Source: Campylobacterota bacterium
GTDB lineage: Bacteria; Babelota; Babeliae; Babelales; RVW-14
NCBI GenBank assembly: GCA_020633995.1
Contig: JACKCO010000004.1
Location: forward strand, 62,001 to 126,000
Length of the DNA stretch: 64,000 bases
Reading direction: 5' to 3'
Each line of letters starts with the position of its first letter. Position 1 is the stretch's first letter. Below the pieces are notes generated by a model. The model saw only the letters and a program-made list of their open reading frames with translations, had not been told where the DNA came from and ran no database searches. The translations under genes were made by a program, and so were the position numbers. Positions 41,969-52,600 of this stretch are shown piece after piece.

Positions 41969-44368
41969 GTGACATATTTTAAGTTCATTACTCGTCTTGG
42001 TTTGTGCCTGCTTAGCTTTGCATTGTTGGGTAATGTACATGCAGCACTACCCAAAGTTTCAACAGCCATTGATCGCATTAAAATAGAAAGCAAGCGTCAA
42101 GTTGTACATGCGCTTGAAACCTTTACGTTTTATGATCAGGTGGATGTACTTATTGATGAAAAAATCCATTTGTGTGCTGATGTTGTCACCTTTGATAAGA
42201 AGAAAAACATTATTGTCGCAGAAAAAAAAACAGAGGGACACGTCAAGGTTGAAGGGCAAGACTTTCTCATTTTGACTGACCGCTTTGTTTTCGATCTTAA
42301 TGATCAGACGGGCCATGCTGATTCAATAGTTTTGCATGTTGATGAAGGATATGTGTACGCGCAACAAGCAGAAAAGATTAATCGCCGTGATTGGCATATA
42401 AAAAGTTTACAGTTTACTCCCTGCGATGGGCGCAGGCCACACTGGCAAATGAAAGCTAAGCGTGCAATGTTACGCGGTGGCTATTTTATAAAGATGCACG
42501 ATGCGCTGTTTAAGGCGGGGCCATTGCCAATATTTTCTTTGCCACGCTTTATGTTGCCAATTGGTCTACTTTCGCCTCATACAAGCAGTTCAGGTTTTTT
42601 ATTTCCGCGATTTGTGCTCGATTCTGATTACGGCATTGGTTTTAAGCAAGAGTATTACTATCGAATACATGAGCATGCTGATACAACACTTGGTCTTGAC
42701 TGGCGCGATCGTCGAGGTATTGTTTTTTTTGATGAATTGCGTTGGGCCCGATCGCCGCAAGATTTTACACTTTTTAATGCTCACTATGCGGTTGTCAATG
42801 ACAATCTTGTGAGACGAAACAAAAGGGTGGTGAGTAAAAAACAACACCGTTATTGGGTTGTGGGTAAGGATTTTCGTACCTTTGATCTTTTTTCTGGTAA
42901 GGACATTGATCTTAATAGTTTAGTCAGACTTGATTTTGGGACTGATAAGCGTATTGGCTATCATTTTTTTAATACGATAGAGGACGTTGAAGACAGTTTT
43001 TGTAATTCGGTTATAGCGCGACTAGCCAGTCCAAAAAATTTGCTTGAGCTTAGTCTTGACAGTATTAAAACGAATAGACGACAATTTATTGATTTTTCAT
43101 TGACGCAAGATGCGCATTTACATGAGTTGAGTCAAAAGCTTGCTTGCAAGCGGGAGCAGGAAGGGACAGCTATTTGCAAGCGTAAAGAGCTGGAGGATCG
43201 TGTTTCAGTTGTCAAGGTGCCGCATTTTGAAGTTAATCAGGCGTGGCAAAGGATTGGTGATTTTCTCTCATACAGACATGATTTTTTCATAGACCATATT
43301 TATTATCGTCAAAAAGAAGCAGAGCGTACCTATTCTAACTCTTTGCTTGTTGACACTCGTTTGTTAAAGCCATTGGATGAAACATCGCTTATTCGTTTTA
43401 ACTATCATGGCAATGTATCTGCTCATGCTCAATTTTATTCAAATGCATTGACAGCTTATTTTAAGCCAGTTGTTCAAGTCAGATCTGACAAGCAGCAAGA
43501 TGCTGTATTTTCAAAAAATGTGTGGGAAGAACGCGTGCTTGGTCGTGGTGGTTACCGAGCTTTTTTAGCAGCGGGAGCTACATGGGCTTTTCCCGAGTGG
43601 AGCTTGCTTTCCCATAATGGCTCGTGGGGAAACTATTTTCAGCCGTGTTTGACCTGGGATTTTGTTCCAAGGTTTTTTCAAGATCATTGGTATTATATGG
43701 ACAAATGGGATCGTTTCTTTGCAAAAAATCAGCTGGGATTGACGTTACACAATGCATGGCATAAGGACCCATGGCATGCAGAGATCTGTTTGAGTCAGGG
43801 ATATGATTTTTTCCCATCAAAAGATCGTTTTTTCCTTGATCGGTCAGTGACACATGAGCATTTGTTGCCTTTTCGTTTGAATGCTGAAGGGGGCTTTAGA
43901 TATGTCAATTTTGTTTGTGATCAAGAATATGATTGGAAGCGCTTTAACCTTTTGCAGTCGTATTGTGGTGTTGGTATTAATACAGATCGTTTTAATATCT
44001 CTTTGGGTTATCTTTATCAAGATCGTAAAGCCCAAGAAGTTAGAGATATTTTAACCAACGTTTCTCATTTTTTATTACTTAATTGTCAAATACCTCTTGG
44101 CAAATGTGCGACGCTGTTCTATGATGCACAGTTATATGCTCAGGGCAAATCAAGCTTCTTAAAGTTAGGTACGGTAAGACCATTGCTCCATCGTATACGT
44201 TTTGACTATGCTGGACATTGCTGGGGCTTTTATTTGGGTTATGAACAGAAGCGGTACCGAGAATTTGGTAATAATCGCAGTGAACATGCCGTGGTATTTT
44301 CTTTACGACTTGATTCTCTCGGTTCATTTGCAAAGAAATTTAAAAGGCCTCAATTTATTAAACGTTGA
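41969..44368 (+). CDS. lptD: LptD-like LPS-assembly outer-membrane protein
   Basis: LptD with LptE inserts lipopolysaccharide into the outer leaflet. The 799-residue product has a signal peptide (LGLCLLSFALLGNVHAAL), an N-terminal beta-jellyroll OstA domain (about 30-180: VVHALETFTFYDQVDVLID, ADVVTFDKKKNIIVAEKK) and a long barrel region with the family motif GPLPIFSLPRFMLPIG near 180-195 and SSSGFLFPRF. The start is taken at GTG 41969, 7 bp after the recR stop; a TTG at 41939 is also open. Combined with lpxC it supports an LPS-containing outer membrane. Confidence 0.88.
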   Translation: MTYFKFITRLGLCLLSFALLGNVHAALPKVSTAIDRIKIESKRQVVHALETFTFYDQVDVLIDEKIHLCADVVTFDKKKNIIVAEKKTEGHVKVEGQDFLILTDRFVFDLNDQTGHADSIVLHVDEGYVYAQQAEKINRRDWHIKSLQFTPCDGRRPHWQMKAKRAMLRGGYFIKMHDALFKAGPLPIFSLPRFMLPIGLLSPHTSSSGFLFPRFVLDSDYGIGFKQEYYYRIHEHADTTLGLDWRDRRGIVFFDELRWARSPQDFTLFNAHYAVVNDNLVRRNKRVVSKKQHRYWVVGKDFRTFDLFSGKDIDLNSLVRLDFGTDKRIGYHFFNTIEDVEDSFCNSVIARLASPKNLLELSLDSIKTNRRQFIDFSLTQDAHLHELSQKLACKREQEGTAICKRKELEDRVSVVKVPHFEVNQAWQRIGDFLSYRHDFFIDHIYYRQKEAERTYSNSLLVDTRLLKPLDETSLIRFNYHGNVSAHAQFYSNALTAYFKPVVQVRSDKQQDAVFSKNVWEERVLGRGGYRAFLAAGATWAFPEWSLLSHNGSWGNYFQPCLTWDFVPRFFQDHWYYMDKWDRFFAKNQLGLTLHNAWHKDPWHAEICLSQGYDFFPSKDRFFLDRSVTHEHLLPFRLNAEGGFRYVNFVCDQEYDWKRFNLLQSYCGVGINTDRFNISLGYLYQDRKAQEVRDILTNVSHFLLLNCQIPLGKCATLFYDAQLYAQGKSSFLKLGTVRPLLHRIRFDYAGHCWGFYLGYEQKRYREFGNNRSEHAVVFSLRLDSLGSFAKKFKRPQFIKR

Positions 44369-44401
44369 GTTTATCAGATTGATTTGACAGAAAGGGAGTG
44401 T

Positions 44402-45691
44402 GTGCATTTTTCAAAACCTCAAAACTATACTTTATTCAAAAGACGAAGAGCGATGCTTACAGAGTTGGTTAAGCAACAGTTTGCTCAGGTTCGAGATGGC
44501 ATTATTTTGCTGTGTGGTGCGTTTGAGCCTGATCGTACTGTTTTTCGTCAAGAAAGTTCCTTTTATTATTTGACGGGAATCACTGAACCTGGTGTTATGT
44601 TGGGTATCGATTTGAATGAGCAAGAGGTTTTATACGTTCCCCAGTTTTCCTCAGTACGTCAACAGTGGGTAACAACGACAATTGATGCTGAACGAGATGC
44701 AACACTTTTGGAGGTGGATAGCATAAAATTTTTAGGTTCAGAGCAAAAGGGGTACTCGTTTGTACCTATTTTTACGCTTGAAAAATATCAAAATATTTTG
44801 GCTACGTTAAAAGAACGTATGGTGCCTGATACAACGTTATTTGTTATTCGTGATGAGCACCAGACAGGTGCTGTCCTGCAGTATCAGCTCCTTGATTTTT
44901 TAATTGGTCAATTAGGTATTTCGTATGAGCGTGTTGTCAATGTTGCTCCAGTAGTGCATGAAATGCGTAAAGCCAAAGATGAGTACGAAATAGATTTACT
45001 CTACAAAGCTGCGCAGCTGACCAGTATGGCGCAAGAGTCAATAGCAAAGGCTATTCAACCTGGTAAATTTGAGTACGAATTGCAGGCAACTATTGAATTT
45101 ATATTTTCTCACATAGCTGCCGCAGGTCCAGCATTTCCGTCGATTGTAGCAACTGGACAAAATACAACGATCCTGCATTACACTGATCGGATACATCAAC
45201 TGAGAGAAAATGAACTAGTAGTTGTTGATATTGGTGCAGAATATGGGTATTATGCAGCAGATATTACGCGTACTTATCCTGTAGATGGTGTTTTTAGTAC
45301 ACGGCAAAAAGAAGTATACAACATAGTGTTGGAGACGCAGCGCTATGTTGAAGGCATTGCAAAACCAGGAATGTTTTTATCAAACCCTGAACAGCAAGAT
45401 AAGTCACTCCATCATTTAGCAATTAAATTTTTAGAAGGAAAAGGATACGCACAGTATTTTTGTCATGGCATAGGGCATTATTTGGGGCTAGATGTGCATG
45501 ATGTTGGTTCATACAAGGTTCCGCTTGAGCCGGGCAATGTATTCACTATTGAACCAGGCCTGTATATTTGCGAAGAGAATATCGGTGTGCGTATTGAAGA
45601 TGATTACGTCATGACTGACGAGGGGGCGGTTTGTTTAAGTTATGAATTAACCAAAGAGGCTGATGAAATCGAGAGATTAATGGCCCGCTAA
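44402..45691 (+). CDS. pepP: Xaa-Pro aminopeptidase (M24B)
   Basis: This enzyme removes the N-terminal residue before proline. The product has an AMP_N-type N-terminal domain (FKRRRAMLTELV; SSFYYLTGITEPG) and a pita-bread catalytic domain with all five metal ligands: VVDIGAEYGYYAADITRTYP (two Asp), HGIGHYLGLDVHD (His), TIEPGLY (Glu) and RIEDDYVMT (Glu). Length of about 429 fits PepP. The start is uncertain: GTG 44402 just after AAAGGGAG is preferred, TTG 44384 and ATG 44453 are alternatives. It lies between lptD and pyrG and is probably co-transcribed. Confidence 0.92.
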   Translation: MHFSKPQNYTLFKRRRAMLTELVKQQFAQVRDGIILLCGAFEPDRTVFRQESSFYYLTGITEPGVMLGIDLNEQEVLYVPQFSSVRQQWVTTTIDAERDATLLEVDSIKFLGSEQKGYSFVPIFTLEKYQNILATLKERMVPDTTLFVIRDEHQTGAVLQYQLLDFLIGQLGISYERVVNVAPVVHEMRKAKDEYEIDLLYKAAQLTSMAQESIAKAIQPGKFEYELQATIEFIFSHIAAAGPAFPSIVATGQNTTILHYTDRIHQLRENELVVVDIGAEYGYYAADITRTYPVDGVFSTRQKEVYNIVLETQRYVEGIAKPGMFLSNPEQQDKSLHHLAIKFLEGKGYAQYFCHGIGHYLGLDVHDVGSYKVPLEPGNVFTIEPGLYICEENIGVRIEDDYVMTDEGAVCLSYELTKEADEIERLMAR

Positions 45692-45714
45692 AAAGATCTA
45701 AAAAAGGAGACATC

Positions 45715-47382
45715 GTGATTGATCAGAGCATAGATCAGCTTATTGCTCGAGTCAAAGAAATGCAGACAAAGTTTATTATTGTAACTGGAGGTGTCTGTTC
45801 ATCTATTGGTAAAGGCGTATTAACATCTTCCATTGGTGTGTTGCTTAAGAGTTCGGGATATAAATTATCGGTTATTAAATGTGACCCTTACCTCAATGTC
45901 GACCCTGGCACAATGTCACCGCTTGAGCATGGTGAAGTTTTTGTTACCAATGATGGTGCCGAAACCGATCTTGATCTTGGTCATTACGAGCGCATGCTTG
46001 GTATTCATTTAGCGCAAGATTCATCGATTTCGTCGGGACAGATTTTTCAGGAGGTACTTGAAGGAGAGCGCAAGGGTAAATATCTTGGTAAGTGTATACA
46101 GCTGGTGCCGCATGCAGCAAATACTGTTAAACAACGCTTGCTTGAGTTTGCGCTTAAGCACGAGGTAGAGTATGTGTTGGTTGAAATTGGTGGCACGGTT
46201 GGCGACATGGAAGGTGACTTATTTTTAGAAGCCATCAGACAGCTACGTATGGAGCTGGGCAGGCAGGTAATGCTTGCGCATTTAAGTTATGTACCTCATC
46301 TTGAGTGGACTGGTGAAGTCAAAACAAAACCAACACAACATAGTGTTATGGAGCTTAAAAAAGCTGGGCTTGTTCCCGACTGTTTATTCCTACGAACCGA
46401 GCAGCCAATTCCTGAGAAGTCGGTTGAAAAAGTTGCACTCACGTGCGGTGTTGGGCGAGATTTTATTTTTCAAGTTTTGACATTTGAAGCTTTAGCAAAA
46501 TTGTTTGTTGATTTGAATGAACAAAATTTGTGTGCACGAATTCAGCAGCATTTTAACCACGAAGAAATCAAAAAAGCAGATCTTAGTTTTTGGCAGACGT
46601 ACATAAGCTTAATTGAGCAGAGCAGTAAAGAACTCAACATTGGGCTTATTGCAAAGTACGTTGGTGCTAATGACCCGTATATTAGTATTATTGAGGCGCT
46701 TAAGACCGCTGGGTTTTACCAGCAACGTCGTGTTAAAGTTACAGTGATTGATGCTGAGCTACTTGAGCCCGGTCAAGAAGAGCATGACCAAGCGTGGCAA
46801 CAGCTTAAAGAACTTGATGCTATTTTAGTACCTGGCGGATTTGATAAGCGTGGTGTTGAGGGTAAAGTACTTGCAGCGACGTGGGCAAGAGAAAATAATG
46901 TACCATTTTTTGGTATATGCCTTGGAATGCAAGTTATGTTGATTGAGGCAGCGCGTTCTTTAGTTGGACTTGAAGGAGCGAATAGTACAGAAATTGATCC
47001 TAAAACGAAACATGCCGTTATTTCTTTGCTTGATGAGCAGCGTGGTGTTACCAGAAAAGGTGCTAGTATGCGACGTGGGGCATATCCGTGTACCATGCAG
47101 CCGGCAACAAAAGCTCAAGCAGCGTATGGCAAGCCTGTTATTTATGAACGGCATCGTCATCGTTATGAGGTTAATAATGCTTATCGAAAATCGTACGAGG
47201 ACGCGGGTCTGGTGTTTTCAGGGGTGTACCGAGATAAAGAGCTTGTAGAGATTGCAGAGTTCCCAGACCACAGATTTATGCTTGGGGTCCAGTTTCATCC
47301 AGAGTTTTGTTCTACACCACGCAGTCCACATCCGTTGTTTTCAGCTTTTGTAAAAGCAGCTGTTGAGCGTAAGCAGCAATAG
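45715..47382 (+). CDS. pyrG: CTP synthase
   Basis: This enzyme makes CTP from UTP, ATP and glutamine in the cytoplasm. The 555 residues match the family. Synthetase domain: FIIVTGGVCSSIGKGVLTSSIG near residues 19-40 and KCDPYLNVDPGTMSP near 58-72. Glutamine amidotransferase domain: PGGFDKRGVEGK near 374, FGICLGMQ near 402 (catalytic Cys), and VQFHPEF near 529 (His, Glu). The start is GTG 45715 with AAGGAG 6 nt upstream. The N-terminus carries about 15 extra residues. A GC-rich terminator follows. Identification is secure. Confidence 0.97.
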   Translation: MIDQSIDQLIARVKEMQTKFIIVTGGVCSSIGKGVLTSSIGVLLKSSGYKLSVIKCDPYLNVDPGTMSPLEHGEVFVTNDGAETDLDLGHYERMLGIHLAQDSSISSGQIFQEVLEGERKGKYLGKCIQLVPHAANTVKQRLLEFALKHEVEYVLVEIGGTVGDMEGDLFLEAIRQLRMELGRQVMLAHLSYVPHLEWTGEVKTKPTQHSVMELKKAGLVPDCLFLRTEQPIPEKSVEKVALTCGVGRDFIFQVLTFEALAKLFVDLNEQNLCARIQQHFNHEEIKKADLSFWQTYISLIEQSSKELNIGLIAKYVGANDPYISIIEALKTAGFYQQRRVKVTVIDAELLEPGQEEHDQAWQQLKELDAILVPGGFDKRGVEGKVLAATWARENNVPFFGICLGMQVMLIEAARSLVGLEGANSTEIDPKTKHAVISLLDEQRGVTRKGASMRRGAYPCTMQPATKAQAAYGKPVIYERHRHRYEVNNAYRKSYEDAGLVFSGVYRDKELVEIAEFPDHRFMLGVQFHPEFCSTPRSPHPLFSAFVKAAVERKQQ

Positions 47383-47386
47383 AAAA

Positions 47387-47418
47387 GGCCCGCTTTAAGC
47401 GGGCCCATTTGTTTATTT
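47387..47418. terminator. intrinsic terminator after pyrG
   Basis: GGCCCGCTT at 47387-47395 pairs with AAGCGGGCC at 47397-47405, a near-perfect palindrome. CATTTGTTTATTTT follows on plus and AAAA precedes. It serves pyrG and, on the other strand, the convergent gene ending at 47413. Confidence 0.85.
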
Positions 47419-47790
47419 TGACTGATCTTTTCCTGGTGGGAAGTAGTAGTTGTGTGCGGCGTATACTAACAGTCCAAGACCTGCGAGTGTTAGGGTTATG
47501 CCATAGGCATTGTAGTTTGTGTTGAGCCGGGATCCGTATATTGCTACTGGAATTCTGTATGCTAGACATTCTCCAAGGTATTGGTTTAGGTCATCTATAG
47601 CTAAGGATCTCCAAATATTTGCCTTAGTGATCTCGTATCCCTTATAAAAACTTGCAAGTCCGGCAATAAGCGATGTTGTTCCTAGAGCTCCTGGAATTGC
47701 GTAGGGAGCATGGTTAGTAGCTTGCATGCCGTGACCGTTAGCAAGGGTGATTGCACAAGCAGCAAAAAAGATTTTTGAAATAGTTTTCAT
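47413..47790 (-). CDS. small secreted/membrane protein
   Basis: The 125 residues start with a signal-like leader (IFFAACAITLANGHGMQA). Two further hydrophobic stretches lie near 35-52 (IPGALGTTSLIAGLASFY) and 95-112 (YGITLTLAGLGLLVYAA). A short central amphipathic region contains DDLNQYLGECLAYRIPV. The start at 47790 (MKTISKIFF) is fixed by GGAGG 8 nt upstream. It is not recognised. A small inner-membrane or exported protein is likely. It is a single gene converging on pyrG, with its own upstream region of about 370 bp. Confidence 0.65.
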   Translation of the reverse strand: MKTISKIFFAACAITLANGHGMQATNHAPYAIPGALGTTSLIAGLASFYKGYEITKANIWRSLAIDDLNQYLGECLAYRIPVAIYGSRLNTNYNAYGITLTLAGLGLLVYAAHNYYFPPGKDQSK

Positions 47791-48161
47791 GAGTGTAACC
47801 TCCATTACAATAAAAACAGTAAAATGTTTTAACTGTAATTAATTTTACAATATTTCTGTTAAAAAATAAAATGGGGGGCTGTGATAGGCTAGTAAATTGG
47901 TCTATATTCGATGAATATGTCCTACTGGTAGTAGTACTTATATTTTCTCAGCAACTCTTTTTGCATTGCCTATATTTTCTATTTGAAATTTTAATAATTA
48001 ATGATAGTTTAGGGAGAGGTGGAGGGGCTTGTCGTATGTGTTAATTTAGGCAAACTTAATTTGACCGAACCTATTTTTTCCTTTAAAATAAGGCTTTCGA
48101 ACGAAATTAAAATTCTAAAATCAACGATTAATAGAGCATTTGCGCTGTGAGGTAATTCCCT
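47791..48161. promoter_or_regulatory. rplM: intergenic region with rplM promoter
   Basis: This 371-bp gap is AT-rich and has no convincing gene. Near its right end TTGACC (48061-48066), a 17-bp spacer and TAAAAT (48084-48089) form a strong promoter giving a leader of about 65 nt before rplM. The left end holds the ribosome site of the minus-strand gene at 47790. The middle (47880-48010) shows no clear signal. Confidence 0.65.
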
Positions 48162-48596
48162 ATGGACATGAATAAAAGCTTTAGACTTAGACCCGAAGAT
48201 CGTGACCCCAAATGGCATGTAATTGATGCGTCAGACCAGGTTCTTGGTCGTTTGTGCACACGAGTTGCTGACATTTTGCGTGGTAAAGATAGACCAGAAT
48301 ATACACCGCATACCGACAGTGGTGACTATGTTGTTATCACCAATTGTGAAAAGATTAAATTGACTGGCGCAAAGTGGGACGACAAGATTTATTCTCGTTA
48401 CTCCGGCTGGATGGGCGGTCTTAAGCAGATTCCTGCGAAAAAAATGTTTGAAAAAGATCCTCGCCGTCTTATTTTGCTTGGCGTTCGTGGTATGTTGCCA
48501 AAGAACAGATTAAATCGTACTATTTTGAAAAAGCTCAAAGTGTACGTTGGCAATGAGCATCCACACGAAGCGCAGACTAGCGTAAAGCAAGCATAA
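48162..48596 (+). CDS. rplM: ribosomal protein L13
   Basis: This large-subunit protein binds 23S rRNA. The 144 residues match the family: WHVIDASDQVLGRLCTRVADILRGK near residues 19-43, GDYVVITNCEKIKLTGAKWDDKIYSRYSG near 54-82, and VRGMLPKNRLNRTILKKLKVY near 109-129, all characteristic. It is followed by a perfect palindromic terminator and lpxC, not by rpsI, which normally forms a pair with rplM. A strong promoter lies upstream. Identification is secure. Confidence 0.97.
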   Translation: MDMNKSFRLRPEDRDPKWHVIDASDQVLGRLCTRVADILRGKDRPEYTPHTDSGDYVVITNCEKIKLTGAKWDDKIYSRYSGWMGGLKQIPAKKMFEKDPRRLILLGVRGMLPKNRLNRTILKKLKVYVGNEHPHEAQTSVKQA

Positions 48597-48623
48597 ATTT
48601 AATACGCGCAAATATAGATTATG

Positions 48624-48650
48624 AGGGGCACTAAATTTAGTGCCCCTTTC
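48624..48650. terminator. palindromic intrinsic terminator after rplM
   Basis: AGGGGCACTAAA at 48624-48635 is the exact reverse complement of 48636-48647, followed by TTTCC and further T-rich sequence. It separates rplM from lpxC. Confidence 0.8.
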
Positions 48651-48678
48651 CTGTTTCTTATAAATTCTGAGCAAAAGT

Positions 48679-49560
48679 ATGACAGATCGCTGGAAGCAAA
48701 AAACTGTATCCAAAGATGTTATTTTCGAGGGCATTGGTGTTCACACGGGGCAGCCCTCAACGGTGTGGGTTAAGCCGGCCATTGAAAATGCCGGCATTAC
48801 GATTGTTAACGTTGATTTGCATGATGAACCACTTGTTATTGGTAGTGTTGTGCCTGAAGTTGCTATGCATGCAACGGTGTTAAAGTCAAAGCGTTGGATG
48901 ATCAGCACGATAGAGCATTTAATGGCGGCACTTGGGCAGCTTGGTGTTGATAATGCAGTTATTGAAATTAAAGGGTATGAAGTTCCTATTTTGGACGGAA
49001 GTTCTTTGCCCTTTGTTCAGGGTATACAGCAAACTGGGTTGGTTGCGCAGAATGCTGCAAAAAAAATCATTACGCCTAAACAAGAATTAAGCATACAAGA
49101 CAAACATGGTCGCTCGATCTGTATTACACCCGTTCAAAAGCTACCCAGTCAGGGTGCAAGTCTGGTGAGTGTTGACTATGAGGCTGAATTTGCCGATCCG
49201 AGTTTAGGTAGTCCACATTTTAAGGCTGCAATTACAGCTGACTGCTTTGCACGTGAACTTGCACCTGCCCGAACCTTTGGATTTATGCACCAGCTGCCGT
49301 TGCTTCGTCAGCATGGTCTTGCCCAAGGTACATCGCTAGGTAATACCGTGGTAGCGGGTAAAGACGGTCTGCTTAATGATATGCGTATTGCAGATGAGTG
49401 TGTCAAGCACAAGGTGCTTGATCTTCTGGGAGATTTGGCCCTACTTGGGTGCCAGCTGGCAGGTACCATTAAAGCAAAAAAGACAGGTCATAGCTTTAAC
49501 CGTCTTGTTGTAGAACATTTTATTCGTTACCCTGAGCAGTGGCGTCTGCTTAACTCTTGA
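48679..49560 (+). CDS. lpxC: UDP-3-O-acyl-N-acetylglucosamine deacetylase
   Basis: This zinc enzyme performs the committed step of lipid A synthesis in the cytoplasm. The 293 residues match LpxC. Motifs: FEGIGVHTGQPSTV near 14-27, TIEHLMAALGQLGVDN near 76-91 (zinc His), ELAPARTFGF near 190-199, and HKVLDLLGDLALLG near 236-249 (zinc His and Asp), with GHSFN near 265 supplying the catalytic His. Together with lptD it indicates LPS. The gene lies about 30 bp after the rplM terminator, with a short leader, and 70 bp before the large fusion-protein gene. Confidence 0.96.
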   Translation: MTDRWKQKTVSKDVIFEGIGVHTGQPSTVWVKPAIENAGITIVNVDLHDEPLVIGSVVPEVAMHATVLKSKRWMISTIEHLMAALGQLGVDNAVIEIKGYEVPILDGSSLPFVQGIQQTGLVAQNAAKKIITPKQELSIQDKHGRSICITPVQKLPSQGASLVSVDYEAEFADPSLGSPHFKAAITADCFARELAPARTFGFMHQLPLLRQHGLAQGTSLGNTVVAGKDGLLNDMRIADECVKHKVLDLLGDLALLGCQLAGTIKAKKTGHSFNRLVVEHFIRYPEQWRLLNS

Positions 49561-49630
49561 GTGCGTTCCTCCTTTTTTTATACACTGACCAGTTGTAGCG
49601 TCAGTAGTTTTGAAATTTTTGGAGCGTGCC

Positions 49631-52600
49631 ATGATGTCGTTTGTGGGTAAAAAATTTCTATTATTTTCATCGTTATGCTGTTTTTTGTTTAGTTCATTAT
49701 TTGCGGGTGAGATAAAGTTTACACTGGTGTCAAACAACGTGTTGCACCAAACGCCTTTACAAAATTATGGGAAAGGTGTTACACATCTGTTGTCGGGGGT
49801 GCTGAGTGAAACTTCAAGACTTAGCTATATTGATTCTTATCAGGACAAATTTAAAGAAGCTCAAATCGTTTGTTTGCAAGAAGATCAAGGGGGAACGTTT
49901 TCTGGCAAAATACAATCGCTAAAGCCTGGTGTATTTCAGTTAATTAAGCAAAATCCGAATGCAGATGTAGCAATCATTTATGATAAGACTGTTTTTGAGA
50001 TTGTTGGTGAAGTCAGCTATGGTTTTGCATCAAGCGGTTTTAATGAAGGACCTTATGTGCTTGTTACGCTTAGGCATAAAGTAACTGGTAAACAAGTTGC
50101 AGTTATTAATACTCATTTGAAAGGTGGCCCTGGGTATTCTGGTCAAGCGAATAGCTACGTGAAGTTACGTATAGATCAGATAAACACGATTAAAACTAAG
50201 ATTCCTTCAGATATGCCGACAGTATTGTGTGGAGATTTTAATCTTAATGCAAGCCCTGCTCAATATGATGAGTTCATGCAGGCTACGCAGCTTTCAATAT
50301 TAGGATTTTCTAATGTTGATGAGAAGTTACAGACGCCTTCATGTACGGTAAGAGTTTCTCCGGTGAAAGACCCTACTGATCAGCCACAGCGTCTTGATTA
50401 TATCTTTTACAAAGGCATGCAAAAAGAAGAAGGTAGTTTTACAACATTTCCTACCTTCGATCAATTGATTAGTCACAAAACAGCATTTCAGCATTATGGG
50501 TATCATTCTGATCATGCTATCATGAAAGTTACGTTTTCTATAGATCTGCCAGCAGCGGGAACAACGGGAACCACCGAAAGTTTTAATGATCCCAATAATT
50601 ACTATGCTGTGTTAGGTATACCAAATGATTCTTCTAAAGATACTATAAGAAAAGCCTATAAAAAGCTTTCTGTGAAATATCATCCTGACAAGCATAAAGA
50701 TGAAAGTGAAAAGTATACAGAAATATTTAAGATCATCAAAAATGCCTATGACAAGCTTATAGAAGCAATAGAAAACCCAAAAAATGTTGATCATGGCAAG
50801 CAATCTCCACCGCAGCCAACAGGACAGGGGGCAGCGTTGGTTTTTAACATTGTTTCGCATAACGTTTTGTCTCAGCAACGTTATGATTCTTATTTTCAAG
50901 AGTGGCGTTATGTGAGCGGGTGGTTTGGTTCACCGTTGCAAAGTTATTGGCAGCAGGTAGCCAATCCTCCGGTTAGCCAAAAGGAGAGATTAGGCTTACT
51001 TAACCGCTATCACTCTGCGAGATTTTCTTCGGCAGATATTATATGTTTGCAGGATGATGATAATCAATATTTTGCGGAAAATATTAATTATTCGCCCCAA
51101 ACCTTTGCTTATGTAGGTAACAATAAAAAGTTGGTTGTACTTAATAAGACAAATGTATTTGATCTTATTAATTCTATAGCATACGACTTGGATGGTGAGT
51201 TTGAGTCACTCTATTGTCTTTTTCAGCATAAGGCAACAGGTCATAGACTTGGGGTTTTAAATATTCTAGTTAGCACGCTCAACAAACATTTAGTGGGTAG
51301 CTATGTAAATCAGATACTATACTATCTACAACATTGGCTAGTGCAAAGTCACAGTATTATTGTTTGTGGTGATTTTGGTGTGCATGCAAATCAGGCTTCA
51401 TTTAATTGGAAGAACGCGGAAGCAGCCTTACTTTCGAAGCAGTATACTTTTTGTGTGAATGGTAATTTTGCATTTAAATCATTTTTCAACAACAAACCAT
51501 TACAAGCAGAGCCATATGAGCAATGGGTTGATCATGTATGCTGCAAGGGTTTAGCGCAGGAAGGTTTTAGTATGGTTCCTCTTCCTAACTCTTTGATAAG
51601 GCTTCCATATTTTTATTGGGATGGTGTAAAGTATGAGAAAACATGGAGTAATCGCGATGTCATCCTCGAGAATATTAAGCATCATTCTGATCATGCTATT
51701 GTGAGTGCTAGGTTTAGTTTTCCGAAGTCCTCAGCTCAACAGTCAGGGTCTTGGTCATCACCAGGGGGAGCTAGTTCGCCTCCACCATCATCAGCAAAAC
51801 CAAAGAGCTCGAGCCCCCCTCCAAAAAGTAGTTCAGCTTCGGCCAAAGGAGCTGCCGCTTCATCAAAATCGGGCGCAGCTCAACTTTCTCCAGCGACGAG
51901 CCTTTTGCAGGTTATGAAGCTTAAGATGCTCAAGTTAATGTCAACTGTTGCTCTTCCATCATCAGCGTCAGGTGCTGGCTCAGGAGCGAGTTCTTTTAAA
52001 AAAGAGACTCGGGATGAAAAAGCTAAGTATATGCATACGATTCTTAACAATGTTTTGGTTATTGTTGTTGAAAATGACATTACAAAGTTTAGTTTTGACA
52101 ACTGGCAGAAAGCTGCAATTGTCAATGCAGCAAATACGGGGCTACAAGGAGGTGGCGGCGTCGACGGTGCAATTCATAAGGCGGCAGGGCAATATCCGGA
52201 TCCTAAAGACACCAAAAAATTTAAATCTAAATTAGCTGCAGCTGGCAAGTTTGATGTTGGAGGTAGTGAGGTTAGTAGTGGCAAGACAGGTGAGGCGTAC
52301 ATTTCTGACGCATGTGATCTTGGTACGGGTCAAAAGGAAGTGGCGCAATATGTTATTCATGCGATTGGGCCCATGGGTGAAGATCCTGTTGCTTTAAAAT
52401 CTGCCTACACACGATCACTCCAGCTTGCTCAGCAAAAGGGATTGACTGAAATTTGTTTTCCGGGTATTAGCACAGGTATCTTTGGGTACTCCGTTGAAAA
52501 GGCGACGCCCGTTGCGTTGGATGCTATAGATGCATTTTTAAGGGCGAATAAAACAACCACATTGCGTAGAATTTATTTGATAGCACAAAAAGGTGAGCAG

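Noticed and set aside
48011..48022. GGAGAGGTGG identical to the 5' end of tRNA-Ser
   Set aside because: Only 10 bases match and no further tRNA structure follows. An attachment-site reading is not supported.
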